A stretch of 64,000 nt of DNA from NCBI RefSeq assembly GCF_041053105.1, contig NZ_CP163444.1, positions 6,790,501 through 6,854,500 on the forward strand, in the 5' to 3' direction. The notes beneath the pieces were generated by a model that saw only the letters and a list, made by a program, of their open reading frames with translations, did no database searches and was not told where the DNA came from. Source of the stretch: Streptomyces sp. R44 (GTDB taxonomy: Bacteria; Actinomycetota; Actinomycetes; Streptomycetales; Streptomycetaceae). Positions within the stretch are counted from its first letter, which is position 1. Each line of letters begins with the position of its first letter. The position numbers and the translations under genes were made by a program. Shown here piece after piece: positions 26,100-35,522 of this stretch.

Positions 26100-27245
26100 C
26101 TACCCGGCCGTGAGGTACATCCCCGACGGCCCGGCCCCGGCCGTGTTCCTGCAGCTCTGGTTCCCGGTCGGGCGGGCGTAGATCAGCGCCAGGCAGCGTC
26201 CGAAGCCCTGCTGACCGTAGGCGTTGGGGTGCATCGACTCCTGGACGAGGCCCTGGGTGCTCTGGCTGTCGATCCAGCGCGCCCACTCGCTCGTCGTCGC
26301 CGACGGCGGCACGGTCGCCGTCACCTGCTTGCTGGCCTTCGCGCAGACCTCGCGGCCCTGGAGCGCGTCCCGCAGGTCCAGGAACTGCACGCCCTTGGCG
26401 GTGGCGACGCCCTTGAGACGGTCGGCGATCTGGGGGACGAGGGAGTCACGGGCCCAGTCGGAGTCGGCGTTCCAGAAGGGGCAGCCGCCGGTGTTCGTAC
26501 GGGTCCAGCCGCTCTCGGCGTACCGGTTCTCGGCGGCGCGCGGGATGGGGGAGGGGTAGGACTGGAGCACGATCCGGTAGTCGGAGGCGGCGTATCCGGC
26601 GGCGGTCATGACCGCGCGGATCTCGTCGACGGACCGGCCGACGTCGGCCATCACGCCGTCGATCTTCGCGTCGACCTCGGCCTGCTGGTCGTCGTGGCAG
26701 TACGAGTACCAGACGATGTAGTCGGTCGCGCAGGTGGAGATGATGTCGGCGAAGCCGAGGTCGTTGCCGCCGATGGACAGGGCGATCAGCTTGACGTCGT
26801 TGGCGGCGGCGACGGCCGCCAGCTGGTCGGCCTGGGGCGCCTCGCCCTTGTAGACCTGGCCGCCCTGGGAAGCGCGGAAGACATTCTTCGTGGTCGCCCC
26901 GGAGCAGGCGAGGTTGATGAGGGAGCTCGCGATCGGACCGGCGCTCTTCACCTCGGACGTGTCCGAGCGGTGGCAGCCGCCGGCGGTGGTGCCGTACACC
27001 CGGGACGGGTCGTAGGTGCTGCCGGTCCAGGCGCGGTCGGTGCCGTTGCGGCTGCCGGAGTTGGTGAGGCTGTTGCCCTGCCAGCGGCCGGCCTCTCCGG
27101 AGATGTAGCTGTCGCCCATGGCGACGACGGCGGTGGGGCCCGTGCCGGGGGCGGCCTGGGCGGAGGGGACGGCGACGGAGGCGAGCCCGGCGGCGGTACA
27201 CAGTGCCAGGAGTGCGCGCAGCGCACGGTGGGGGGTTGAAGGCAT
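26100..27245 (-). CDS. Secreted SGNH/GDSL-type hydrolase
   Basis: A 381-aa exported esterase or lipase-like enzyme. The signal peptide is clear (MPSTPHRALRALLALCTAAG...AQA, cleavage near residue 32). Block I is VVAMGDSYISGEAGRW with the nucleophile Ser, block III is IGGNDLGF, and block V is the SMHPNAYGQQ segment with the catalytic His. Several Cys in the mature part suggest disulfides. The ATG at 27245 has GCAGGAGCAC 5 bases upstream. It is monocistronic. The natural ester or glycan substrate is unknown. Confidence 0.88.
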   Translation of the reverse strand: MPSTPHRALRALLALCTAAGLASVAVPSAQAAPGTGPTAVVAMGDSYISGEAGRWQGNSLTNSGSRNGTDRAWTGSTYDPSRVYGTTAGGCHRSDTSEVKSAGPIASSLINLACSGATTKNVFRASQGGQVYKGEAPQADQLAAVAAANDVKLIALSIGGNDLGFADIISTCATDYIVWYSYCHDDQQAEVDAKIDGVMADVGRSVDEIRAVMTAAGYAASDYRIVLQSYPSPIPRAAENRYAESGWTRTNTGGCPFWNADSDWARDSLVPQIADRLKGVATAKGVQFLDLRDALQGREVCAKASKQVTATVPPSATTSEWARWIDSQSTQGLVQESMHPNAYGQQGFGRCLALIYARPTGNQSCRNTAGAGPSGMYLTAG

Positions 27246-27402
27246 GGCTGTGCTCCTGCGGTATGCGGTGACGCAGTGACGTGGGGGACAGCCGCCGGCC
27301 GGTGGCATGGCGGAATCTCGCACGGCGTGACTTGTTACCGCTAGGTAGCTGCATATCTCGGTTCCGTCACGTCACCTGTGCGATCACAGGAACGGTGACA
27401 GA

Positions 27403-27440
27403 GCCCCGCCCCCGGTGCTGTGCGACACCGGGGGCGGGGC
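27403..27440 (-). terminator. Terminator of aceB
   Basis: A perfect 15-bp stem GCCCCGCCCCCGGTG (27403-27417) / CACCGGGGGCGGGGC (27426-27440) with an 8-nt loop, 58 bp beyond the malate synthase stop. Confidence 0.88.
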
Positions 27441-27498
27441 CCTGTTCAGGTTGCTGTCGGCGGCTGTGCGGGCAGCCGAGTCAGCCGTACGGACCGAG

Positions 27499-29121
27499 TC
27501 AGCCGACCAGCTGCTCGTACGCGGGAAGCGTCAGGAAGTCGGCGTAGTCCGCGTCGAGGGAGACGTGCAGGAGCAGGTCGTGGGCCTGCTGCCACTTGCC
27601 GGCCGTGAAGGCCTCGTCGCCGATCTCGGCGCGGATCGCGGCGAGCTCCTCGGCGGCGACCTTGCGGGCGAGCTCGGGAGTGGCCTTCTCGCCGTTCTCG
27701 AAGACGACGCCCGCGTTGATCCACTGCCAGATCTGGGAGCGGGAGATCTCGGCGGTGGCCGCGTCCTCCATCAGGTTGAAGATGGCGACGGCGCCGAGGC
27801 CGCGCAGCCAGGCCTCGATGTAGCGGGTGCCGACCTGGACGGCGTTGCGCAGGCCGTCGTACGTGGGCTTGGCGTCGAGCGAGTCGATGGCGATGAGGTC
27901 GCCGGGCGCGACGGAGACGTCCTCGCGGAGGCGGTCCTTCTGGTTCGGCTTCTCGCCGAGGACGGCGTCGAAGGAGGCCATCGCGATCGGGACCAGGTCG
28001 GGGTGGGCGACCCAGGAGCCGTCGAAGCCGTCGCCGGCCTCGCGGTCCTTGTCGGCCTTGACCTTCTCGAAGGCGACCTTGTTGACGTCGGCGTCCTTGC
28101 GGGACGGGATGAAGGCCGCCATGCCGCCGATGGCGTGCGCGCCGCGCTTGTGGCAGGTGCGGACGAGGAGTTCGGTGTACGCGCGCATGAACGGGGCGGT
28201 CATCGTGACCGCGTTGCGGTCCGGGAGGACGAACTTGGCCCCGCCGTCACGGAAGTTCTTGACGATGGAGAACAGGTAGTCCCAGCGGCCGGCGTTCAGG
28301 CCGGCGGCGTGGTCGCGGAGCTCGTAGAGGATCTCCTCCATCTCGTACGCGGCCGTGATGGTCTCGATGAGGACCGTGGCGCGGACGGTGCCCTGCGGGA
28401 TGCCGACGTAGTCCTGGGCGAAGACGAAGATGTCGTTCCAGAGGCGGGCCTCCAGGTGCGACTCCGTCTTCGGGAGGTAGAAGTACGGGCCCTTGCCGAG
28501 GTCGATCAGACGCTGGGCGTTGTGGAAGAAGTAGAGACCGAAGTCGACGAGCGCGCCGGGCACGGGGCGTCCGTCGAAGGTGAGGTGACGCTCCTCCAGG
28601 TGCCAGCCGCGCGGCCGCATGACGACGCTGGCGAGCTGGTCGGCCGGCTTCAGGGCGTACGACTTGCCCGACCTCGGGTCCGTGAAGTCGATCTTCCGGG
28701 TGTACGCGTCGATCAGGTTGACCTGGCCGAGGACGACGTTCTCCCAGGTCGGCGCCGAGGCGTCCTCGAAGTCGGCGAGCCAGACCTTCGCGCCGGAGTT
28801 GAGCGCGTTGATCGTCATCTTGCGGTCGGTCGGGCCGGTGATCTCGACGCGGCGGTCGTTCAGGGCCGCCGGGGCCGGCGCGACCTTCCAGGAGTCGTCG
28901 GCGCGGATCGCGGCGGTCTCCGGAAGGAAGTCCAGGGTGGACGTACGGGCGATCTCGGCGCGGCGCTCCGCCCGGCGGGCGAGGAGCTCGTCCCGGCGCG
29001 GGGTGAACCGCCGGTGCAGTTCGGCGACGAAGGCCAGGGCGGCCTCGGTGAGCACCTCCTCCTGACGCGGGAGGGGCTCGGCATCGACGACGGCCAGGGG
29101 GGACGGCGCTGGTGCGGACAT
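27499..29121 (-). CDS. aceB: Malate synthase A
   Basis: A 540-aa enzyme that condenses glyoxylate with acetyl-CoA to malate. Length and motifs fit the A form: VVMRPRGWHLEERH, RATVLIETITAAYEMEEI with the Mg-ligand Glu, and the C-terminal catalytic Asp in LMEDAATAEISRSQIWQW. The ATG at 29121 has AAGGAAG upstream. No isocitrate lyase is nearby; the promoter carries both ureide-type motifs, so this copy seems devoted to glyoxylate from purine/allantoin breakdown rather than a glyoxylate-shunt operon. Confidence 0.97.
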   Translation of the reverse strand: MSAPAPSPLAVVDAEPLPRQEEVLTEAALAFVAELHRRFTPRRDELLARRAERRAEIARTSTLDFLPETAAIRADDSWKVAPAPAALNDRRVEITGPTDRKMTINALNSGAKVWLADFEDASAPTWENVVLGQVNLIDAYTRKIDFTDPRSGKSYALKPADQLASVVMRPRGWHLEERHLTFDGRPVPGALVDFGLYFFHNAQRLIDLGKGPYFYLPKTESHLEARLWNDIFVFAQDYVGIPQGTVRATVLIETITAAYEMEEILYELRDHAAGLNAGRWDYLFSIVKNFRDGGAKFVLPDRNAVTMTAPFMRAYTELLVRTCHKRGAHAIGGMAAFIPSRKDADVNKVAFEKVKADKDREAGDGFDGSWVAHPDLVPIAMASFDAVLGEKPNQKDRLREDVSVAPGDLIAIDSLDAKPTYDGLRNAVQVGTRYIEAWLRGLGAVAIFNLMEDAATAEISRSQIWQWINAGVVFENGEKATPELARKVAAEELAAIRAEIGDEAFTAGKWQQAHDLLLHVSLDADYADFLTLPAYEQLVG

Positions 29122-29244
29122 GAACTGTCACTTCCTTCAGCGGACTTCACGGGCGTGCCAGGCGGCCGCCGGGCGTCAGGGGACGGCACGGAGTGCCGCA
29201 GGCGCCGAGATACGGCCGCGAGCGCCCTCTGAACTAGCAGGGGC

Positions 29245-29280
29245 TTCTGAACAGTGGATACTAGTTTCCTCATGGTGGAA
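29245..29280. promoter_or_regulatory. Tandem 15-bp palindromes upstream of aceB (putative AllR operator)
   Basis: TTCTGAACAGTGGAT (29245-29259) and TTCCTCATGGTGGAA (29266-29280), separated by 6 bp (ACTAGT). The arms are more degenerate than at gcl and hyi, but spacing and half-site order are the same. It ends 123 bp from the aceB start. Confidence 0.65.
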
Positions 29281-29282
29281 GT

Positions 29283-29297
29283 TCAATGGTTTGTTGA
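29283..29297. promoter_or_regulatory. TCAAC-N5-GTTGA-like site upstream of aceB
   Basis: TCAATGGTTTGTTGA (one arm mismatch), only 2 bp from the putative AllR operator. Two regulators bound here would touch or compete. Confidence 0.6.
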
Positions 29298-29346
29298 TGT
29301 CGAGATTCTCCGGATCGACAGAACATGGCGCTCGGTGCCAGCCCGT

Positions 29347-29961
29347 TCACTCCAGGTGGGTCAGGTCCGCCTCCGTGTCGATGTCATAGGGCTCGGCCAC
29401 ATCCGAACAGTCCACCGGGGTGATCGCATCCCGGTGCGCCGCCAGATAGTCCCGCGCGCCCCGGTCGCCCACCGCCGTCTCCGCGATGCCCGCCCAGTGC
29501 CCGGCGCCGAACAGCACGGGATGACCGCGCTCCCCGTCGTACGAGGCCGCCGCCAGCGAATCCCGTGAGCCGTACGCCGCCCGGACCCGGGCCACGGCCT
29601 CCGCCCCGATCCCCGGCTGATCGACCAGGAGCACGAGCGCCGCGTCCACACCCCGCGGATCGGCGGCCAGCGACACGAGCCCGGCCCGCAGCGAGGACCC
29701 CATCCCCTCCGCCCACTCCGGGTTGTCCACCAGCACGCACCCGGACAGCTCGGCCCGCTCCCGCACGGTCCCGGCCGCCGCCCCCAGCACCACGTGCACC
29801 ACCTCGCAACCGGCCGCGCGCAGCACCCCCACGGCATGCTCGACCAGCGGCCGCCCCCGGTGCGGGAGCAAGGCCTTGGGCCGCCCCCCGAGCCGCCGCC
29901 CGCCCCCGGCGGCGAGCAGCAGTCCGGCGACGACAGGGGTTCGATCTTCTGCGGTTGTCAT
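29347..29961 (-). CDS. MobA/MocA-like nucleotidyltransferase
   Basis: A 204-aa nucleotidyltransferase of the molybdenum-cofactor cytidylyl/guanylyltransferase type. The signature LLLAAGGGRRLGGRPKALL is at about residues 13-31, with LVDNPEWAEGMGSSL and the LVDQPGI metal region following. Homologues such as B. subtilis PucB mature the Mo cofactor of xanthine dehydrogenase, which fits a purine island, although no xanthine dehydrogenase is in the window. The ATG at 29961 is preferred over one six codons upstream. Its 3' end is about 50 bp from the aceB control sites. Confidence 0.82.
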   Translation of the reverse strand: MTTAEDRTPVVAGLLLAAGGGRRLGGRPKALLPHRGRPLVEHAVGVLRAAGCEVVHVVLGAAAGTVRERAELSGCVLVDNPEWAEGMGSSLRAGLVSLAADPRGVDAALVLLVDQPGIGAEAVARVRAAYGSRDSLAAASYDGERGHPVLFGAGHWAGIAETAVGDRGARDYLAAHRDAITPVDCSDVAEPYDIDTEADLTHLE

Positions 29962-30156
29962 GAGGACTGCATACCTCATCGGGCGGAATCACACGGTCGC
30001 CTGAATTCCGTCCACCAAGGGTGGCGCGGTGGGGTGGCGAAGGAGTTAACTGGCCCGCGGCTCACGGCGCCCGGCCGTTGTCCGGGGGAGCGGCTCGGGG
30101 TGCCCGGAGTGTTCGTCGTACGGAGTTCTGCGCACAGTGTCGTGTGGGGGAGAACC

Positions 30157-30474
30157 ATGTTGCGAAGCGTGGGGCAGAGGCGAGTGACCGGCGAGGGCGT
30201 GGACCCCAGGGTGGTCGAACTGCGGTCCGCCGTGTCCCGGCTCCGGCGGGAACTGGCCGCGCACCGCGTCGAGTTCGCCGACCGCGGGATCGCCGAGGAC
30301 GAGCTCGCCGCGCTTGACGCCATGGCGCTCAGCGGCGACCCCGAGGTGCGGCGGCTGCGCCGCTCGCTGCTGCTCGTCGCGGGCTCCGTGGGCTCCGTCA
30401 GCGCCCTCGCCGAGGGCCTCGCCGGGGTCCGGCGCGCGGTCGAGCTCTTCGGGCCCCCGCAGCCCGGGCAGTAG
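30157..30474 (+). CDS. Small helical protein (DUF5955-like)
   Basis: A 105-aa protein with a coiled-coil-like segment (VVELRSAVSRLRRELAAHRVEFADRGIAEDELAALDAM) followed by a hydrophobic C-terminal helix (SLLLVAGSVGSVSALAEGLAGVRRAVELF). It resembles small Streptomyces proteins grouped as DUF5955, whose function is unknown. The ATG at 30157 has GGGGGAGA upstream; GTG 30184 is an alternative. It stands alone between the nucleotidyltransferase and the LAL regulator. Confidence 0.62.
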   Translation: MLRSVGQRRVTGEGVDPRVVELRSAVSRLRRELAAHRVEFADRGIAEDELAALDAMALSGDPEVRRLRRSLLLVAGSVGSVSALAEGLAGVRRAVELFGPPQPGQ

Positions 30475-30635
30475 ACCGGCGATCTCGCTCCGGGTCTTCC
30501 CCGGAGGCCCCTCCGAGGCGGGCCCTTCGGGTACCCGGGAGGGGTTTGCTCGGCTCTGTGCGATGGCCGAACCATGGAGAAGGCTTCCATCCTGAAGGGA
30601 GGTCCCGCCCCGGCGGGCCCGACCGGAAGGTGGTG

Positions 30636-33314
30636 GTGGACGTGGAGGCCACGGGTGACGCGTTGCCGCGGGGAGCCCCGGTTCCCGACGGTGCCGACCC
30701 GCTGGGAGACCCGTACCTGCGGACACGCTTCGCCCTGCCGAACCGCCCCGGCACGTTCCTGCGCCGTGACCGGCTGGTCGAGCACCTCGGGCAGGCCCTG
30801 CTGACCCCGCTGACCGTGGTCAACGGCAGTGCCGGGGCCGGAAAGACCCTCCTGGTCGCCGACTGGGCCGCGAACCTGGGACGGCCGGTCGCCTGGCTCG
30901 CGCTCGACGCGGCGGTCGAGGGGCCGGGGGTGTTCTGGGCCCATCTGCTCCAGTCCCTGAACGCCGGCGGGGTACCGGCACCCACCGCCGTCGGCTTCCC
31001 CACCGACGCGAAGCGGGTGCCTCACACGCTCCTGAGCCGACTCGCCTGGGGACTCGCCGGGCGCGACCGGCCCGTCACCGTGGTGATCGACGAGTTCGAG
31101 CGGATGACCGACCCCGAGGTCGGACGGCAGCTGGAGTTCGTCCTGCGGCACGCGAGACCGGGGCTGCGCCTCGTCCTCGTCAGCCGTACCGAGCCCCTCC
31201 TCCCGCTCCACCGCTACCGTCTCGCCGGTGAGATGACCGAGATCCGGGACGCCGAGCTGGCCTTCACCACCGAGGAGGCGGTCGATCTCCTGGAGCTGCA
31301 CGGGCTGTCCCTGGCCGTTCCGGTGGCCCGGGCGCTGGTGGAGCGCACCCGGGGATGGGCGGCCGGCCTCCGGCTGAGCGCCCTGGCCGCACGGTCGACC
31401 CCGGATCCCGAGCTCTACCTGAAGGAGTTCCAGGCCGGGCGGGGCACCATCGCCGACTTCCTGCTGGCCGAGGTACTGGAACGGCAGACACCGGAGACAC
31501 AGGACCTGCTGCTGCGGGTCAGCGTGCTCGACCGCTTCTGCCCCGACCTCGCGGACGAGCTGACCCGGCGGCGTGACGCCGCGACGATCCTGGCCGCGCT
31601 GCACCGCGCCAACGCCTTCGTCGAGGACTTCGGGCAGGGCTGGTACCGGCTCCACCCGTTGTTCCGCGAGATCCTCCGGGCCCATCTGCGGGAACGCGCC
31701 CCCGGCCTCGAGCCGGAGCTGCACCGGCGCGCCGCGCACTGGCTGCGGCGCTCCGGCGAGCTCCCCGAGATGCTGGCGCACGGCGCCGCCGCCCAGGACT
31801 GGACGTACATGGCCCGGGCCCTGGTCGAGGACCTGGCGATCGGACAGCTCTTCACCGGCCTCGGCTCCGGGGAGCCGGCGGACTGGTTCGCCGGGATGGA
31901 GGGAGAGGCGCCCGACCCGTCCCTGAACCTCGTCCGCGCCGCGTGTGAGCTGTCCCGCCGGGATCTCGACGGCGGCCTGGCGCACCTGCGCCACGCGGCG
32001 GAACAGCTGGCGGCCGAAGGCGGCGGGTCCCCGGCGGCCCGGCTGAGCCTCGCCCTGCTCGAGGCGCTGGCCGGGCGGCTGGTCGGCTCGGCGGACCGGG
32101 CCGAGCGCGCCGCCCGGTCGGCGCGGCGGCTGATGCCGCAGATGCCCTCCCGGCTGCTGGACGCGCACCCGGAACTCGCCGCCCTCCTGCTGACCCACGT
32201 GGGCTCCGCGCGGCTGTGGGCCGGACACCTCGACGAGGCCAGGGCCGCCCTCACGGCGGTGACCCGGGGTCCCCGTACGGCCTCCACGGTCCTCCCGCGG
32301 ATGGAGGCGCTGGAACACCTGGCGCTCCTCGACCACCTCGACGGCCGGCCGAGCGCGGCGGAACGCAAGGTCTTCGCCATGACGGCCGAGGCCGAGCGGT
32401 ACGGCCTGGCCCAGCCGTCGGGTTCCGGGCTCGGACAGCTGGTGCTCGCCGAGGTCGCCCTCGACCGGGACGAGGTGGACCGCGCCGAGGCCCTCCTCGC
32501 CCGGATGCCCGATCAGCGGCCGAAGGACCCGGTGACGGCGGCCGTCAGGCGGGCCGTGACGGCCGGCGTGCTCCTGGCCCGGGGCCGTACGCGGGAGGCG
32601 CCGGCCGTCGCGGCCCGGCCCGTCCCCGCCGCCGAGGCATCGCCCTGGGCGCAGGGGCGTGCCGCCCTGGTCGCCTCGGACGCCCATCTGGCCCAGGGCC
32701 GCCCGGACGCGGCCGTCGAAGTCCTCCGGCAGGTCGCCGGCGACCTGCCGCTGTGCACCGTCGGCGCGGCGCGGGCCCACCTCGCCGCAGGCGATCCCGG
32801 CACGGCCCTCCGTCTGCTCGACGGCCTCGCGGCCCACGGGAGCGCCGGCCCGGGGGTGACCGTACCGGCCGCGCTGGTACGGGCACAGGCGGCGGCACTG
32901 GAGGGGGACACCGCCACCGCCCGCAGGATGCTCGCCCAGGCTCTCGCCGAGGGCCGCCGCGAGGAGCTCAGACGCGCCTTCCGGACCGCCGGACCCTGGA
33001 TCGCTCCCTTCCTCGCCGAGCCCACGCTGCGGGCGCCCGCAGCGGGATGGCTCGTACCCGAATCCGAGCCGTACGACGGGACGGAGCGGGGCGGACCCGG
33101 ATCCGGGCCGGGCGCGCCGGTGGAGCAGCTCAGCGGACGGGAGCGCGAGGTCCTGGAGCGGCTCGCCCGGGCGATGTCGACCGAGGACATCGCCGCCGAC
33201 CTGTACGTGTCCGTGAACACGGTGAAGACCCACCTCAAGAGCGCCTACCGGAAGCTGTCCGTGCACCGGCGCAACGACGCCGTGCGCCGCGCCCGGGAGC
33301 TGGGGCTGCTGTGA
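30636..33314 (+). CDS. LAL-type (MalT-like) LuxR-family ATPase regulator
   Basis: A large ATP-dependent transcriptional activator of about 892 aa. Walker A is NGSAGAGKTLL (about residues 63-73) and Walker B is VVIDEFER (about 149-156), followed by STAND-type and helical-repeat regions. A C-terminal LuxR HTH lies at about 830-890 (LSGREREVLERLARAMSTEDIA, then VSVNTVKTHLKSAYRKL). Several GTG codons lie together at 30630-30642; 30636 is chosen because GGAAGG is 5 bases upstream. The next genes (DHA2 exporter and small membrane proteins) share a duplicated palindrome and are possible targets. Confidence 0.9.
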   Translation: MDVEATGDALPRGAPVPDGADPLGDPYLRTRFALPNRPGTFLRRDRLVEHLGQALLTPLTVVNGSAGAGKTLLVADWAANLGRPVAWLALDAAVEGPGVFWAHLLQSLNAGGVPAPTAVGFPTDAKRVPHTLLSRLAWGLAGRDRPVTVVIDEFERMTDPEVGRQLEFVLRHARPGLRLVLVSRTEPLLPLHRYRLAGEMTEIRDAELAFTTEEAVDLLELHGLSLAVPVARALVERTRGWAAGLRLSALAARSTPDPELYLKEFQAGRGTIADFLLAEVLERQTPETQDLLLRVSVLDRFCPDLADELTRRRDAATILAALHRANAFVEDFGQGWYRLHPLFREILRAHLRERAPGLEPELHRRAAHWLRRSGELPEMLAHGAAAQDWTYMARALVEDLAIGQLFTGLGSGEPADWFAGMEGEAPDPSLNLVRAACELSRRDLDGGLAHLRHAAEQLAAEGGGSPAARLSLALLEALAGRLVGSADRAERAARSARRLMPQMPSRLLDAHPELAALLLTHVGSARLWAGHLDEARAALTAVTRGPRTASTVLPRMEALEHLALLDHLDGRPSAAERKVFAMTAEAERYGLAQPSGSGLGQLVLAEVALDRDEVDRAEALLARMPDQRPKDPVTAAVRRAVTAGVLLARGRTREAPAVAARPVPAAEASPWAQGRAALVASDAHLAQGRPDAAVEVLRQVAGDLPLCTVGAARAHLAAGDPGTALRLLDGLAAHGSAGPGVTVPAALVRAQAAALEGDTATARRMLAQALAEGRREELRRAFRTAGPWIAPFLAEPTLRAPAAGWLVPESEPYDGTERGGPGSGPGAPVEQLSGREREVLERLARAMSTEDIAADLYVSVNTVKTHLKSAYRKLSVHRRNDAVRRARELGLL

Positions 33315-33359
33315 CCGGACGCCGGGCGGCGGAGGGCGCACCGGTCCCGCCGCCCTCCC

Positions 33360-33376
33360 TCACCCGTGCCGGGTGA
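33360..33376. promoter_or_regulatory. TCACCC-N5-GGGTGA palindrome before the DHA2 exporter
   Basis: A 17-bp palindrome TCACCCGTGCCGGGTGA, followed by GGCGGCCGG. The same element, with two changes over 26 bp, recurs at 35171 just after the exporter gene and before the small-protein run. It could be a shared operator or, as a hairpin, a terminator of the LAL gene. Confidence 0.55.
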
Positions 33377-33471
33377 GGCGGCCGGCGACCGTTTCGGATG
33401 TGATGGCGGCGAGGGTGGGCTGAACACTTCCGCTGCCGCTGACACCGGCGGCCAGGCCCGAGGCGGCGACC

Positions 33472-35169
33472 GTGAAGAAGTGGCGCGCTCTGATCGTGCT
33501 GGGGACGGCCCAGTTCCTGATGGTGCTGGACACCTCCGTCATGAACGTCTCCATCAGCCAGCTGGTCGAGGACTTCGACACCGAGGTGACCGCCATCCAG
33601 GCCGTCATCACCCTGTACTCCCTGGTCATGGCGGCGTTCATGATCATCGGCGGCCGGATCGGGGACATCCTCGGCCGCCGCCGTGTGTTCCTGATCGGCA
33701 TGGCGGTCTACGGCGTCGGCTCGGCCCTGACCGCCGTCTCGCCCACGCTGTGGGTGCTGGCCCTGGGCTGGTCCGTCATCGAGGGGCTCGGCGCCGCCCT
33801 GGTGCTGCCGTCCATGGCGGCCCTCGTCGCCGAGTCCTACCGGGGCCGCGACCGCTCCGTCGCGTACGGCGTCATCGGAGGCCTGGCCGGTGCCGGCATC
33901 GCGGTCGGCCCGCTGCTCGGCGGCTGGGTGACGACGTACCTCACCTGGCGCCTGGTCTTCGCGGGCGAGGTCGTGGTGGTGCTGGCCGTGCTGCTCCTGC
34001 GGCGGGCGGTCCCGGAGACGCCCCGGCCGAGCCGGCGTCCCGGTCTGGACGTCGTCGGTGCCGCGCTGTCGGCCCTCGGTCTGGGCCTCGGCGTGCTCGG
34101 CGTGCTGCAGAGCAGCACCTGGGGATGGCTGCAGCCGCGCAACCCGCCCTTCACCGTCTTCGGCTTCGCCCCCACGCTGTTCGTGATCGGGGCCGGGGTG
34201 GTGGTCCTGTTCCTCTTCCGGGTCTGGGAGGAGAGGCGGGAGGCCGGCGGTGCCGATCCCCTGGTCCACCTCGCGTTGTTCCACCGGCCCACCCTGCGCT
34301 CGGGCCTGATGACCCTGTTGAGCCAGAACCTCATCCTGCTGGGGCTGTTCTTCACCATCCCGCTCTATCTGCAGGTGGTGCAGGGGCTCGACGCCTTCGA
34401 GACGGGACTGCGGCTGCTGCCGGTCTCCGTCACCATGCTCGCGGCCTCCCTGGGCGCGGCGAAGCTCGGACGCAGGCTGGGACCGAAGCGGATCGTACGG
34501 ATGGCCCTGGTGCTGCTCCTCGCCGCCATCGCCTGGCTCCTCGCCACCATCGACCCGGTCATCGACGACGGCCAGTTCTTCGCGGCCATGGCGCTCCTCG
34601 GCCTGGGCATGGGGCTGCTGGCCTCGCAGCTCGGCAACGTCGTCCAGTCCAGCGTCGGGGAGCGGGAGCGCAGCGAGGTCGGCGGCCTGCAGTTCACCGC
34701 CCAGAACCTGGGGTCCGCGCTGGGCACGGCCCTCATCGGCTCCCTGCTGATCGGGGCCCTGGCCCAGGCCTTCACCACCCAGGTGGAGGACGACCCGAGG
34801 CTTTCGGACGAGGCGCGCCTGCAGACGAGCGTCGCCCTGGAGGCCGGGATCAGCTTCGTCCCCACCGACCAGGTCCGCGCGGCGGCGGAGGACGCGGGAC
34901 TTCCGCCCCAGGAGGTGGACGCCGTCACCGACTCGTACGCCTCGGCCCAGCTGGCCGGCCTCAAGGCGGCCATCCTCGCCACCGGGGGCATCACCCTGGC
35001 CAGCTTCCTGGTGACGCGCGGCCTCCCCGGCGCGGGCGGGGTCACAGGCGCGGACGGGGCCACGGGCGCCGGTGGGGACACCGGAGCGGTGGACGGGGCC
35101 ACGGGTGCGAGCCGCCGCCGGGACACCGAGGGTCCCACGCCGGCGGAGCCCGGCTCCGAGGGCTCCTGA
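33472..35169 (+). CDS. DHA2-family (EmrB/QacA-type) MFS drug exporter
   Basis: A 565-aa, 14-helix proton antiporter. Typical features are the N-terminal LMVLDTSVMNVSISQL (motif D1), the motif A loop GGRIGDILGRRRVFLIG after TM2 and motif C in the fifth helix (GGLAGAGIAVGPLLGGW). The Gly/Ala/Thr-rich C-terminal tail after about residue 515 is low-complexity. The GTG start at 33472 has a weak upstream ribosome site. It lies between two copies of a TCACCC-N5-GGGTGA element and downstream of a LAL regulator. The substrate is unknown. Confidence 0.92.
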   Translation: MKKWRALIVLGTAQFLMVLDTSVMNVSISQLVEDFDTEVTAIQAVITLYSLVMAAFMIIGGRIGDILGRRRVFLIGMAVYGVGSALTAVSPTLWVLALGWSVIEGLGAALVLPSMAALVAESYRGRDRSVAYGVIGGLAGAGIAVGPLLGGWVTTYLTWRLVFAGEVVVVLAVLLLRRAVPETPRPSRRPGLDVVGAALSALGLGLGVLGVLQSSTWGWLQPRNPPFTVFGFAPTLFVIGAGVVVLFLFRVWEERREAGGADPLVHLALFHRPTLRSGLMTLLSQNLILLGLFFTIPLYLQVVQGLDAFETGLRLLPVSVTMLAASLGAAKLGRRLGPKRIVRMALVLLLAAIAWLLATIDPVIDDGQFFAAMALLGLGMGLLASQLGNVVQSSVGERERSEVGGLQFTAQNLGSALGTALIGSLLIGALAQAFTTQVEDDPRLSDEARLQTSVALEAGISFVPTDQVRAAAEDAGLPPQEVDAVTDSYASAQLAGLKAAILATGGITLASFLVTRGLPGAGGVTGADGATGAGGDTGAVDGATGASRRRDTEGPTPAEPGSEGS

Positions 35170-35170
35170 G

Positions 35171-35187
35171 TCACCCGCGCAGGGTGA
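35171..35187. promoter_or_regulatory. Second TCACCC-N5-GGGTGA palindrome
   Basis: TCACCCGCGCAGGGTGA directly after the exporter stop and 79 bp before the 65-aa gene. The following GGCGGCCGG also matches the copy at 33360. Confidence 0.55.
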
Positions 35188-35266
35188 GGCGGCCGGGGGC
35201 ACGAAGACGGACCATCGCATCAGGACCGGCCTGTGACAGCCACCCCCACCACGGGAGGGGCAGACC

Positions 35267-35464
35267 ATGCAGTACGAGATCCGGATCGACGGACTCATGT
35301 CGGAGACGCTGATCGGATCCTTCCCCGAGCTGGAGCACGTGATGATCTCCGGCCAGACGGTGCTGTACGGCCCTCTCGTGGACGAGGCCCACCTCTACGG
35401 GCTGCTGGCCCGCTTCCAGTCCCTCGGACTGCACGTGGTGGAACTGCGGCGGCTGCCGGAATGA
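35267..35464 (+). CDS. Unknown 65-aa protein
   Basis: Small acidic protein (MQYEIRIDGLMSETLIGSF...) with an alternating beta/alpha pattern that could form a compact ferredoxin-like or ACT-like fold (strand, helix, strand, then LYGLLARFQSLGLHVVELRRL). The ATG at 35267 has GGGAGGGGCAG just upstream, a strong site. It is the first of four co-directional small genes. The family is not recognised. Confidence 0.6.
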   Translation: MQYEIRIDGLMSETLIGSFPELEHVMISGQTVLYGPLVDEAHLYGLLARFQSLGLHVVELRRLPE

Positions 35465-35522
35465 CCGAGACGGACCCCGGCGGGAGCCCGGCGGGAGAAG
35501 GAACCGGAAACGGAGCGGAGAC

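Noticed and set aside
27499..29121. Glyoxylate-shunt operon
   Set aside because: Only malate synthase is present, with no isocitrate lyase nearby, and its promoter carries the ureide-type motifs.
29976..33341. 1121-codon open frame on the minus strand
   Set aside because: Shadow of the LAL-type regulator; low-complexity composition and no motif, while the plus strand has Walker and LuxR motifs.
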